Shown: positions 1 to 7,237 of the stretch, in pieces
How positions within the stretch are numbered: the stretch's first letter is position 1
Layout of the letters: every line of letters starts with the position of its first letter
Assembly: GCF_000337175.1 (NCBI RefSeq)
Contig: NZ_AOIJ01000038.1
Coordinates: 74,998 to 117,657 of the forward strand
From: Natrinema gari JCM 14663
GTDB lineage: Archaea; Halobacteriota; Halobacteria; Halobacteriales; Natrialbaceae
Length of the DNA: 42,660 bases
Direction of reading: 5' to 3'
Translations under genes and position numbers: made by a program
The notes under the pieces: generated by a model
Seen by the model: the letters and a program-made list of their open reading frames with translations, nothing else
What the model was told of the DNA's origin: nothing
The model's database searches: none

Positions 1-105
1 GACCACGTCGCGCCGAAGTTCATCGAAGCCAAACAACAGGAGTTCCAGGACTACCTCGTCGACGTCTCCCAGTGGGAACTCGACCGCTACCTCGAAACCT
101 TCTGA
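1..105 (+). CDS. glnA: Glutamine synthetase, C-terminal end (5' partial)
   Basis: Only the last 34 codons lie in the window; frame 1 is open from base 1 to TGA at 103-105. The tail ends in [18 protein letters not shown], which I recognise as the C-terminus of haloarchaeal type I glutamine synthetase, the cytoplasmic ATP-dependent enzyme that makes glutamine from glutamate and ammonia. The catalytic core is outside the window, so the call rests on this tail alone. The next gene is convergent. Confidence 0.85.
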   Translation, partial: DHVAPKFIEAKQQEFQDYLVDVSQWELDRYLETF

Positions 106-154
106 GGGACCTTCGAACGACGATCCGGCTCTCGCTGCCGGCACTGCCGTCGGG

Positions 155-385
155 TTAGTTCGCGACGTACACCGAGCCGGTCCGTTCCACGTGGCCAGCG
201 CTCGAGAGCGAACGCAGGACGCTCAGGACGTTGATCTTCTTCATCGCCAGTATGTCTCCCAGTTCGTCGACCGTCGCACCCTCGGTAACATCGAGATAGA
301 TGTACACCAGCTTTGCACGGGCCGATTCGAGGTCGTCGGGAACCGGCTCGAGCTGCGTCGCGGGACGGTGCGCTTGTGAATTCAT
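155..385 (-). CDS. Small winged-helix DNA-binding protein
   Basis: A 76-residue protein with a compact winged-helix core (about residues 20-75): helix 'SARAKLVYIYLDV', a second helix 'TVDELGDILAM', a recognition helix 'KINVLSVLRSLSSAGHV' and a short wing 'VERTGSVYVAN'. This resembles MarR/TrmB-type HTH modules with no effector domain. The start is placed at the internal ATG (383-385), not at an in-frame ATG 19 codons upstream, because an AT-rich box lies at 411-420, the right distance for a leaderless transcript. It sits convergently against glnA. A role in regulating nitrogen genes would be a guess from position only; the target is unknown. Confidence 0.7.
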   Translation of the reverse strand: MNSQAHRPATQLEPVPDDLESARAKLVYIYLDVTEGATVDELGDILAMKKINVLSVLRSLSSAGHVERTGSVYVAN

Positions 386-410
386 TGTCAGCAATAGCCA
401 CCTCGTTCGT

Positions 411-420
411 GTATATAAAT
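411..420 (-). promoter_or_regulatory. TATA box of the small winged-helix gene
   Basis: On the minus strand the box reads ATTTATATAC, centred about 30 bases before the ATG at 385. This predicts a leaderless or nearly leaderless transcript and decides the start. Confidence 0.6.
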
Positions 421-551
421 CCACACGTAAGTTGGATACCAATGGATACTAGGACCTGATATGGCCCATGATACCGCATTCCTGTGAGGGCCCGAAGCCC
501 GACTCGAGCGGAACAGCGAGTTTTAGGGGCCGGCAGTTCCCAGCAGCGAGT

Positions 552-854
552 ATGACCGCGGACGAGCGACCGAGCCCCCCGCCGGAGCTAGACCGCGTTG
601 GCCACGAGGCACTCGACGAACTCGCCACCCGGGAACCCGCGGCGCTCCGTGCGGCGAGCGAGTACCTCGAAAAACTGGCGGCGTGGAAAGAGGGGGAAGA
701 CGCACCCTCCCCAGACGACGGCGAGCCGGTCCCGTCGCCCGACGGCGTCCCCGAGCGGGCGAGCGTCTCGATGACCGAGATCGCCGGTGCCACGTACTAC
801 TACTATCAGTGGCGCGAAGGCGACGAGATCAGATCGGAGACGGTCCGACGGTAG
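552..854 (+). CDS. Conserved haloarchaeal protein, DUF6788-like tail
   Basis: A 100-residue acidic protein. The N-terminal half is helical (ELDRVGHEALDELATREP, then LRAASEYLEKLAAWKEGE), the middle is a Pro/Asp/Ser-rich linker, and the tail is 'TYYYYQWREGDEIRSETV'. A tail of this type (several Tyr, WREG, RS) resembles the DUF6788 signature; the family name is my inference and its function is unknown. The start at 552 is preceded by a TTTTAG box at about 522-527, roughly 27 bases upstream; the longer in-frame extension to 468 has no promoter and non-haloarchaeal composition. It converges with the membrane-protein gene that ends at 883. Confidence 0.6.
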   Translation: MTADERPSPPPELDRVGHEALDELATREPAALRAASEYLEKLAAWKEGEDAPSPDDGEPVPSPDGVPERASVSMTEIAGATYYYYQWREGDEIRSETVRR

Positions 855-882
855 GCGACGGTCCCGCGCGACGGCGGCGTCG

Positions 883-1710
883 TTAGTCGGCCGCTGATGC
901 GGACTCGAGGACCCGTTCGAGCGCGTCCGTGACCCGGTCCGGGTGCGCCATCGTCGCCGTGGCACATCGGATCGGGAACGGCCACGGAAGCCCGCGTCTC
1001 ACCTCGAGACGGTCGGCAGTGAGATCGACCGCCCGTACCCGCGATCGAGGGATGAACTGGTAGTTGATCGTCTTCGACCGGCGGACGCACAGTCCGCTTT
1101 CGAATAGCGTGTAGGTTCGGGGTCGGCCGGCGGTGATCGCCTGTCCGATCATGGCACCGCCGAACGCGGGCAGCGGATTGATGCCCGGCTCGAGGACGAA
1201 GATGAGTGCGAACCCGACGACGAGGCAGCTGCAGCCGAGAACGAGCAAGCCCGCGCGGAGCAGTCGCCGATAGCGGGCGTCCGGCCGGGCATTCCACTCG
1301 GCTAGCACTGATTCCCGTTCGCGGAGCGCAGTGACATGGCGATTGATCGTGACGAGATAGACGACTGCGCCGCCGAGACTGAAGACGAGGAACTCCACGA
1401 ACCACTCGCGGAGCCACGGCTCAAGGCCGCGAACGCCAAGTGCCATGAGGACCGGGACGGCGAAGACGCCGACGACGATCACCGCGCCCAGGAGGGCGTC
1501 CAACCGCGTTCGGACGAGCGTCGTTGCGGGCGTGGGCTGCATGTAGCACTGGCCGGCCGCGAACAGCCCGGCACACGCACCGATCGCGACGGGCCACAGC
1601 GACGTGTACGCCGCGCCGAGGACGCGGCTCGTTGCACACAGCGTGAGTGCCCCGACGTATCCGCCGAGGACGACCGAGAAGAACGCAGCCGATGGCTTCC
1701 GGAGGGACAT
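883..1710 (-). CDS. Membrane protein with C-terminal PH-like domain
   Basis: A 275-residue integral membrane protein. Hydrophobic segments lie at about residues 7-30, 33-50, 70-92, 103-122 and 151-172, then a short pair around 'PLPAFGGAMIGQAITA'. After these, residues about 190-270 form a soluble strand-rich unit (TYTLFESGLCVRRSKTINYQ, FIPRSRVRAVDL, RLEVRRGLPWPFPIRC) ending in a helix 'DRVTDALERVLESA'. That order of strands and final helix resembles bacterial PH-like domains found after membrane segments. The start at ATG 1710 is supported by a TATA box at 1733-1745; the longer frame upstream to 1938 runs through that promoter. Function unknown. Confidence 0.65.
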   Translation of the reverse strand: MSLRKPSAAFFSVVLGGYVGALTLCATSRVLGAAYTSLWPVAIGACAGLFAAGQCYMQPTPATTLVRTRLDALLGAVIVVGVFAVPVLMALGVRGLEPWLREWFVEFLVFSLGGAVVYLVTINRHVTALRERESVLAEWNARPDARYRRLLRAGLLVLGCSCLVVGFALIFVLEPGINPLPAFGGAMIGQAITAGRPRTYTLFESGLCVRRSKTINYQFIPRSRVRAVDLTADRLEVRRGLPWPFPIRCATATMAHPDRVTDALERVLESASAAD

Positions 1711-1732
1711 GTCTCCCGTTCGACCTACTCCG

Positions 1733-1745
1733 TAAAAATATTTTT
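1733..1745 (-). promoter_or_regulatory. TATA box of the PH-like membrane protein gene
   Basis: A strongly AT-rich stretch (AAAATATTTTT) centred about 28 bases before the ATG at 1710, in otherwise GC-rich DNA. Confidence 0.6.
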
Positions 1746-1789
1746 CAATTGAACAGTTTCGATCGGACCGTAGTGATCCCGCCGTCGAA

Positions 1790-2629
1790 TCAGACCGACT
1801 CGTAGGGACCGAGCCGAGTCCCGTCGAGCAGGTACGCCTCGCCGTCGGCCAGCCCCGCGGGCAGGAACGGCGAGAGGAACGACTGCCCGGCGACGTTGAT
1901 CCACGTCCCGCCGACCAGTTCGTTGAACGCGGGGACAACGATCACCGCCGGCGGTGATTCGTCGGCACGCTCGAGCCACGACACGCCCTCGTATTCGGGC
2001 CGGTCGCGGAACGGAGCCGGGTCGAGCCGCCCTCGAAGCCACGCACGTTCGACGCGGCTGCCGCCGACCGTGTCCTCGAGTCGCACGCAGGGGTGTTCGT
2101 GGCCCAGACAGATCGCGTCGCTCTCGAGGACGGCCCGCGAGGGCCAGGTGTGGCCGTGACAGACGCCGACAGCGCCGAGGGCGACGCCAGCACCGTCGAC
2201 GACTTCGACCGTCGCATCGATGTCGGGGCTCTCGCCGAGCCATGTCTCGATCCGGCCGTCGTGGTTGCCCTTGACGACGGTGACCGCGAGGTCGCTCGGG
2301 AACGACTCGAACAGCACCTCGAGTTCGCCGCGCTCGGCCCCGCCCGGGTCGCCGATCGAGTGCATGAGGTCGCCGAGCACGACCACTCGGTCGGGGTCGG
2401 TCCGCTCGAGCAGCGCCGAGAGTCGCTCGCGGCGGTCGGGGGCCCGGCTGGGAACGTCGACGCCGCGCTCGTATCGCAGCCCGGACTCGTAGCCGGCGTG
2501 ATAGTCGGCCACGAGCAGGGCACGCTCCGGCCCGATCGCGGCGGTCGCGGCCGGCTCGCCCGGCACGGGCTCGACGCGAGTCGGCGGCGACGCCGATCCG
2601 GCCGCGGCTCGTCGGGGGTCGTCTCGCAT
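1790..2629 (-). CDS. RPA-operon calcineurin-like phosphoesterase
   Basis: A 279-residue metallophosphoesterase. All metal-site blocks are visible: DYH at 42-44, GDLMH at 86-90, GNHD at 121-124, HGHTW at 158-162 and GHEHP at 176-180, so a two-metal active site is expected. It is the last gene of rpa1-rpap1-phosphoesterase, starting 10 bases after the rpap1 stop. In Haloferax the rpa1 operon likewise carries a phosphoesterase gene with rpa1 and rpap1; this is recalled knowledge. A role trimming DNA ends or removing 3' phosphates near RPA-coated DNA is inference; the substrate is not known. The Ala/Pro-rich first 30 residues are not part of the fold, so an internal start is possible. Confidence 0.85.
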   Translation of the reverse strand: MRDDPRRAAAGSASPPTRVEPVPGEPAATAAIGPERALLVADYHAGYESGLRYERGVDVPSRAPDRRERLSALLERTDPDRVVVLGDLMHSIGDPGGAERGELEVLFESFPSDLAVTVVKGNHDGRIETWLGESPDIDATVEVVDGAGVALGAVGVCHGHTWPSRAVLESDAICLGHEHPCVRLEDTVGGSRVERAWLRGRLDPAPFRDRPEYEGVSWLERADESPPAVIVVPAFNELVGGTWINVAGQSFLSPFLPAGLADGEAYLLDGTRLGPYESV

Positions 2630-2639
2630 CGTCGCCCGA

Positions 2640-4349
2640 TCAGATCGCTTTCAGCGTCTCGTCGTCGGGCTCGTAACACTGGCCGCCCATCAGCGCGTCC
2701 TGGATGGCGTTCTCGATGTCGTCGGCGTCGGCCCCGGTGTCAGCGGCGACCCGCTCGATCACCGCCGTTCGCTTGGCACCGTCGCCGTCGTCGAGTTCCG
2801 CCATCGTCTCGACGACCTCCGCCTCGAGATCGATGTCGGCGGTCGCCTCGGTTTCGGCGTCGTCGGCGTCGTCGCTGGCATCCGGTTCCGACGCGGGCTC
2901 GCCTTCGGTCTCGAGTCCGGACGAGTCCGCGTCCGGACTCGGCTCGGCCGCCGGGTCGTCGCCGTCGCCATCCTCCGGTTCGGGAACGTCGATATCCGCC
3001 TCGCCGGGGTCCTCGACCTCGGTGCCGGTCGTGAACTCCGCACCGAACTCCTCCTCGAGTTGTTCGCGTTCCTCTTCGTCCATCTCGTACATGCTGTCGT
3101 CGACGTCACCGGCGTCAAAATCGCCGAGTTCGTCGTCGCCGTCGTCGGACGCCGACTCGGCGACATCGTTGGCTGCACCGCCGGCATTGGTCGTCGCTGT
3201 GGGCGCAGCCTCGGGGGCGTCGTCGGCGGTCGCCTCGTCACCGACCGGGTCGGAGTCGGCCGCTGGCTCGTCGCCCGTCGTTTCGGTCGTGCCGGCAGCG
3301 GTCTCCGGCTCGTCGGTCGCGTCGGTGACGGCCGGCTCGTCGGCACCGCTCGCGTCCGCCTCGTCGGGCTCGATCGCATCGGGGTCGGCCTCGGATCCGA
3401 CGTCGACCGCAGCAGTGTCGGTCCCGTCGCCGGTCGCTGTTCCGGCTGCGGAGCCCGAGTGCGCATCCTCGGGGTCGGTCGCCGCGCCGCCCTCGCCGGC
3501 CGCGACCGGTTCAGTCGGCGCCGAGTCGGCGTCGGCCCCGGGCTCGGCGGCGGCAGCCCCGAGCGACTCGGTATCGACGCCGTCGAGATCGGCGAGCGAC
3601 GCGACCGTCGCGTCGAACTCGGGACTCGTCGCGTCCGGTGCGATCTCGAGCCCGCTCACCTGATCGCGATCGCCCGCGACGACTTCGCAGGCCTCGAGCG
3701 CACAGTTCCGGAGTGCCGCGAGGTACGACGGCGTCGTTCCGTAGTGGTCCTGTGCGAGCGGAATCCCCGCCGCCAGACCGGCGTTGACGCCGGCCTCGAG
3801 CAGGGCGTCGGTCATCGCCTCCCCGTCCCCGTCTCGGAGGTCCGCGCGTGCCGCGAGTTCGGCGGCCCCGGCGTAGGTACCGACGCGGTCGATCGTCCGT
3901 TCGGCCGCGCTGACGACCCAACGGTCCCGGGTGTCGGCGTCGACCGCCGCGATGCTTTCGGGGCGGATCGAGGTGTAGATCTGGTCCGAGTCGTCGGGCT
4001 GGAAGGTTCGGGCTTTGCCCGTCACCGCGACGAACGCGGGCGGCTCGGTCTGTTCTAAGAACGCCAGTTCGTCGGGCTGGTACTGGCCGGCGTAGACGAC
4101 GAACGCGCCGGTCGGATCGACTACCCGGGCGCGGACCATCTCGTCGTTGACCGACGTGACTTCGGTGAGAGTCCCGACGACGAAGACGCGGTTGAGCCGT
4201 GCGCCGGTGGGCGTGATCACGTAGTTTGGTGCCCGTTCCTCGTCGCTCTCGGCGTAGGAAAGCGAGGCGTCGTCGTACTCGGCCGCGAAGAGCCGGTACG
4301 CGATCTCGCGGCCTGGAATCTCGTCGTCACCGTTGCCGGTCGCGCTCAT
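2640..4349 (-). CDS. rpap1: RPA-associated protein RPAP1
   Basis: A 569-residue COG3390-type protein that works with the single-strand-binding protein encoded just upstream. Residues about 1-160 hold an OB-fold-like unit (RLNRVFVVGTLTEVTSV, VVDPTGAFVVYAGQY, FVAVTGKARTFQ) followed by a helical stretch to about 250. Residues about 250-505 are a very long disordered linker made almost only of Asp, Glu, Ala, Thr and Ser. Residues about 510-569 form a small helical, winged-helix-like end with 'TAVIERVAADTGADADDIENA'. The ATG overlaps the rpa1 stop by four bases (ATGA, 4346-4349), so translation is probably coupled. The linker may vary in length between species. Confidence 0.88.
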   Translation of the reverse strand: MSATGNGDDEIPGREIAYRLFAAEYDDASLSYAESDEERAPNYVITPTGARLNRVFVVGTLTEVTSVNDEMVRARVVDPTGAFVVYAGQYQPDELAFLEQTEPPAFVAVTGKARTFQPDDSDQIYTSIRPESIAAVDADTRDRWVVSAAERTIDRVGTYAGAAELAARADLRDGDGEAMTDALLEAGVNAGLAAGIPLAQDHYGTTPSYLAALRNCALEACEVVAGDRDQVSGLEIAPDATSPEFDATVASLADLDGVDTESLGAAAAEPGADADSAPTEPVAAGEGGAATDPEDAHSGSAAGTATGDGTDTAAVDVGSEADPDAIEPDEADASGADEPAVTDATDEPETAAGTTETTGDEPAADSDPVGDEATADDAPEAAPTATTNAGGAANDVAESASDDGDDELGDFDAGDVDDSMYEMDEEEREQLEEEFGAEFTTGTEVEDPGEADIDVPEPEDGDGDDPAAEPSPDADSSGLETEGEPASEPDASDDADDAETEATADIDLEAEVVETMAELDDGDGAKRTAVIERVAADTGADADDIENAIQDALMGGQCYEPDDETLKAI

Positions 4350-5620
4350 GCGTCCACCTCCTCGAGGACGGCCGTCGCACGGGCGACCGGATCGTCGTCG
4401 CTCTCCGCGAAGCGCTCGGCGTCGAGGTTCGCGCCGTACTCGTCGACCGAGAGGTGACCGCGCACGCGGTACTCGCGGCCGACGATGCGCTCGCGGATTC
4501 GATCCGCGACGACCGATTGATCCATCGCTTCACGAGCCTGCGCTAAGGCGTCCTCGAGCGTGCCGTCGTAGACCCGTTCGGTGAGTTCGTCGTCGAGGAC
4601 GACGGTGACGGTTCCGGTGCCGTCATCGAGGATCGCCTTGACGCGGAGATCGTCGATCCCGTCGACATCGCCGTGGGTTCGGCACTGTCCCTTCTGGATG
4701 ACGCGGTAACACTCCGGACAGCGCTGAATGAGCCCGGAGCCGTCACGGACCGCAAGCAGGTTCCCGACGATTTCGACGTCGTAGATGCCGCCGGTGGCGA
4801 CGGCGTCGCCGATCGCCATCGTCGACGTGTTGCTGCCCACGTCGATCGCCCGGTCGAGCGCGGTGACTGTCGAGAACTCCGAGATGTTAACCTCGGGAAC
4901 GCCACGGAACTCCTGAACGTAGGCGTTCTCGATGCGAACCGTGCCGCCGTCCTCGATCTCGGGAGCCGGCTCCCAGTTCGTAAAGGGGAGCCGCCCGCTC
5001 TCGTCGCCGACGACACCGCTCAGGATGTCCGTTTCGCCGTCGCGACCGTCGATCGTCTTGCGCTCGCACTCGAGGACGGTGACCTCGATCGTGACCGCTC
5101 GATCGCCGGTCTCGAGGTCAGCCAGGCGTGCGTCGCCGCCGACCTCGTAGGGGACCGCGAGTTCGTCATCCTCGAACGACAGCGAGGTGCTCTCGCCGAG
5201 GTTGAGTTCGGGGTCGCCGTCCCACTCGCGGACGCCCGCGTTGCCCGCGGTGATCGTGTCGCCGGGCTCGAGGCCGAAGTCCTCCCACGCGGTGTAGTCG
5301 ATGACGCCGGTCTCGTCGGCCAGTCGGCCTTCGACGATGACGTGGTCGGAGCCCTGATACCGGATCGATCGCTCGCCCGCCGTCAGGACGACGCCCGTGA
5401 CGGTGACGTTGCCGTCATCGGGCGTGATCTCGGCGATGTCCTTCGCTGACGGCACACCGCCACCGCCGCTGGACCCGTCGCCGTACTTCCGTCGGAGGCT
5501 CTGTTTGGCCTCATCGACCGGGACGCTGTACTCCACGAGGTTCTGCAGGTCGTCTATGACCTCCTCTTTGTCAACACCGAGGTCGGAGGCGAGATCCTCG
5601 GCATGATCGTCGAGTTCCAT
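4346..5620 (-). CDS. rpa1: Replication protein A, OB-fold/zinc-finger RPA1
   Basis: A 424-residue single-stranded-DNA-binding protein for replication and repair. An N-terminal helical region (1-50) precedes three OB-like folds at about 60-150, 165-255 and 275-405. A zinc finger sits inside the third: C301, C304, C313 and H316 (CPEC...QCRTH). Length and zinc finger match haloarchaeal RPA1 rather than the triple-OB RpaC class, and the neighbours (RPAP1, phosphoesterase) match the Haloferax rpa1 operon. The start is placed at ATG 5618-5620 because a TTTTTTAAG box lies 26 bases upstream; the longer frame to 5734 runs through this promoter and has no acidic bias. Confidence 0.92.
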   Translation of the reverse strand: MELDDHAEDLASDLGVDKEEVIDDLQNLVEYSVPVDEAKQSLRRKYGDGSSGGGGVPSAKDIAEITPDDGNVTVTGVVLTAGERSIRYQGSDHVIVEGRLADETGVIDYTAWEDFGLEPGDTITAGNAGVREWDGDPELNLGESTSLSFEDDELAVPYEVGGDARLADLETGDRAVTIEVTVLECERKTIDGRDGETDILSGVVGDESGRLPFTNWEPAPEIEDGGTVRIENAYVQEFRGVPEVNISEFSTVTALDRAIDVGSNTSTMAIGDAVATGGIYDVEIVGNLLAVRDGSGLIQRCPECYRVIQKGQCRTHGDVDGIDDLRVKAILDDGTGTVTVVLDDELTERVYDGTLEDALAQAREAMDQSVVADRIRERIVGREYRVRGHLSVDEYGANLDAERFAESDDDPVARATAVLEEVDA

Positions 5621-5641
5621 CACTTGCCTTTCGCGTTGGGG

Positions 5642-5651
5642 CTTAAAAAAC
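5642..5651 (-). promoter_or_regulatory. TATA box of the rpa1 operon
   Basis: On the minus strand GTTTTTTAAG, centred 26 bases before the rpa1 ATG. It fits a leaderless transcript for rpa1-rpap1-phosphoesterase. Confidence 0.65.
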
Positions 5652-5883
5652 GTTCCCGCAGGAGGGTGGAAGTGAACACGTCGGCTGGCGGCTCGACCCG
5701 TCGGCCATCGACGGCAGGCCGCTCCGAATCGCACGCTCCGTCCGACTCGCCGACCCGCTCGGGTTCACACTGGCTCGCCCGGACAGCGCCACCCCGTCAC
5801 GCCGCCCACAGCAGTCACAACGGGGCATGCTTCGAACCGGAACCGAAAAACGCGTTCGAGAACCGCCCCCCCCCCTCGAGTAG

Positions 5884-5890
5884 CTTTATG
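5884..5890 (+). promoter_or_regulatory. TATA box of the aminotransferase gene
   Basis: CTTTATG centred about 28 bases before the ATG at 5915. The 294 bases between the two divergent start codons (5621-5914) otherwise hold only a run of ten C residues at 5866-5875. Confidence 0.55.
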
Positions 5891-5914
5891 CCCGAACGGC
5901 CCGGTACCAGCCGT

Positions 5915-6979
5915 ATGACCGACGATCGACTGCGCATGACGCCCGGTCCGACGGCAGTGCCGACTGCCGTCCGCGAACGGATGAGCGAACCGACACCCAA
6001 CCCCGACGTCGAACCCGCGTTCGTCGACTTCTATCGCGACCTCACGGGCAAACTCGAGGCGCTCTACGGCGGCGACGAGATCGCGATCCTCGGCGGCGAA
6101 GGGATCCTCGGGCTCGAGGCCGCCATCGCGTCGCTGGTCGAACCGGGCGATCGGGTGCTCTGTATCGCGAACGGGCGCTACGGCGAGGGGTTCGCCGATT
6201 TCGTCGAGCTGTACGGCGGCGACGCAGTCGTCTGTGATGTCCCGTGGCGCGACCCGCTCGATCGCACGGCCGTCGAAGCCGCACTCGCCGACAGCTCGTT
6301 CGACGTGGCGACGATGGTCCATTGCGAGACGCCGACCGGCGTCCTGAACGACATCGGGCCAGTGCTCGACGTCCTCGCGGACCACGATGTCATCAGCGTC
6401 GTCGACGCGGTCTCCTCGCTCGGCGGGGTACCGGTCCCGACCGAGCGGATCGACGTCTGTCTGGGCGCGTCACAGAAGTGTTTCAGCGCGCCGCCGGGAC
6501 TAACCGTCTGCTCGGTCAGCGACCGCGCCTGGCGGAAAATCGAGTCGTTCGAGACGGCCGGGTTCTACACCGACCTCGAGCCGTGGCGCGACGCCGCCGC
6601 CCAGGAGTGGTTCCCCTACACGCACCTCGTCTCGAACCTGTACGGACTCGACACCGCGATCGACCTGCTGCTCGAGGAGGGGCTCGAGAACGTCTTCGAA
6701 CGCCACGAGGCGGTTGCGGCCCGGTGTCGCGAGCGGGCAGCCCGGCTCGGGCTGTCGATCTATCCCGACGAGGCGCAGTCGTCGCCGACCGTGACGGCGC
6801 TCGAGGTCCCCGGTCGAGCGACGACCCTCCAACGGACGCTGGCCGAGGAGCACGACCTCGTCCTCGCGACCGGCCTCGGCGACCTCGAGGACGACGTACT
6901 CCGGATCGGCCACATGGGGCACAACGCCCGCCGCGACCGCGTCGACCGGACGATGGACGCGCTCGAGGCCGTCCTGTAG
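5915..6979 (+). CDS. PLP aminotransferase, alanine-glyoxylate/serine-pyruvate family
   Basis: A 354-residue fold-type I (class V) PLP enzyme. It starts with the family's RMTPGPT block (7-13). The cofactor site is seen at GGEGILGLEA (60-69), the PLP-nitrogen Asp164 in DAVSS, and the Schiff-base Lys188 in GASQKCFSAPPGL. The tail LRIGHMGHN is also typical. Such enzymes move amino groups between small substrates such as alanine, serine or aspartate and glyoxylate or pyruvate; the exact pair cannot be read here. The start is set by the TATA box at 5884-5890. Two short hairpins follow the stop. No operon partner: upstream is divergent, and cstA is 258 bases downstream. Confidence 0.88.
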   Translation: MTDDRLRMTPGPTAVPTAVRERMSEPTPNPDVEPAFVDFYRDLTGKLEALYGGDEIAILGGEGILGLEAAIASLVEPGDRVLCIANGRYGEGFADFVELYGGDAVVCDVPWRDPLDRTAVEAALADSSFDVATMVHCETPTGVLNDIGPVLDVLADHDVISVVDAVSSLGGVPVPTERIDVCLGASQKCFSAPPGLTVCSVSDRAWRKIESFETAGFYTDLEPWRDAAAQEWFPYTHLVSNLYGLDTAIDLLLEEGLENVFERHEAVAARCRERAARLGLSIYPDEAQSSPTVTALEVPGRATTLQRTLAEEHDLVLATGLGDLEDDVLRIGHMGHNARRDRVDRTMDALEAVL

Positions 6980-6989
6980 CCGCCGGGCA

Positions 6990-7007
6990 ACTCGTTTTTC
7001 CACGAGT
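6990..7007 (+). terminator. Hairpin with T-run after the aminotransferase gene
   Basis: ACTCG (6990-6994) pairs with CGAGT (7003-7007) around a loop holding five T residues, starting 11 bases after the TAG stop. Archaeal termination mostly needs a T-run, so this is a plausible but weak terminator. Confidence 0.4.
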
Positions 7008-7043
7008 CACACGCTGACCGGTCCGCCCGCCGCCGCGCTCGCG

Positions 7044-7078
7044 TTCGCACCGTTTTCGATCCGAGCGACGGGTGCGAA
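7044..7078. repeat. 8-bp inverted repeat upstream of cstA
   Basis: TTCGCACC (7044-7051) and GGTGCGAA (7071-7078) are perfect complements separated by 19 bases; on the minus strand a T-run adjoins the arm. It lies between the aminotransferase gene and cstA. It could be an operator or part of transcription termination; no direct evidence. Confidence 0.4.
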
Positions 7079-7120
7079 AAACCGTCTCGAGGCGTTCTCG
7101 TGTTCGTTATTCCCCGTTCG

Positions 7121-7138
7121 GCGCGTCCTCCGACGCGC
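7121..7138. repeat. 7-bp GC-rich hairpin with 4-base loop, upstream of cstA
   Basis: GCGCGTC (7121-7127), loop CTCC, GACGCGC (7132-7138). It lies 100 bases before the cstA ATG and upstream of the likely TATA element (7196-7204), so it is probably outside the cstA transcript unless a second promoter exists. Confidence 0.4.
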
Positions 7139-7237
7139 TACTCGTGTCGACAGACTATCAAAAGCGACGGCGCGTGCCGCCAATCACGACAAATAACAAT
7201 TAAGGTCACTGGTCTCCCTGTTTTGTGTGGACATCGC

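Noticed and set aside
5621-5734. Longer rpa1 start at 5734
   Set aside because: It would place the TATA box at 5642-5651 inside the gene, and the extra residues are Arg/Ser/Pro-rich with no acidic bias.
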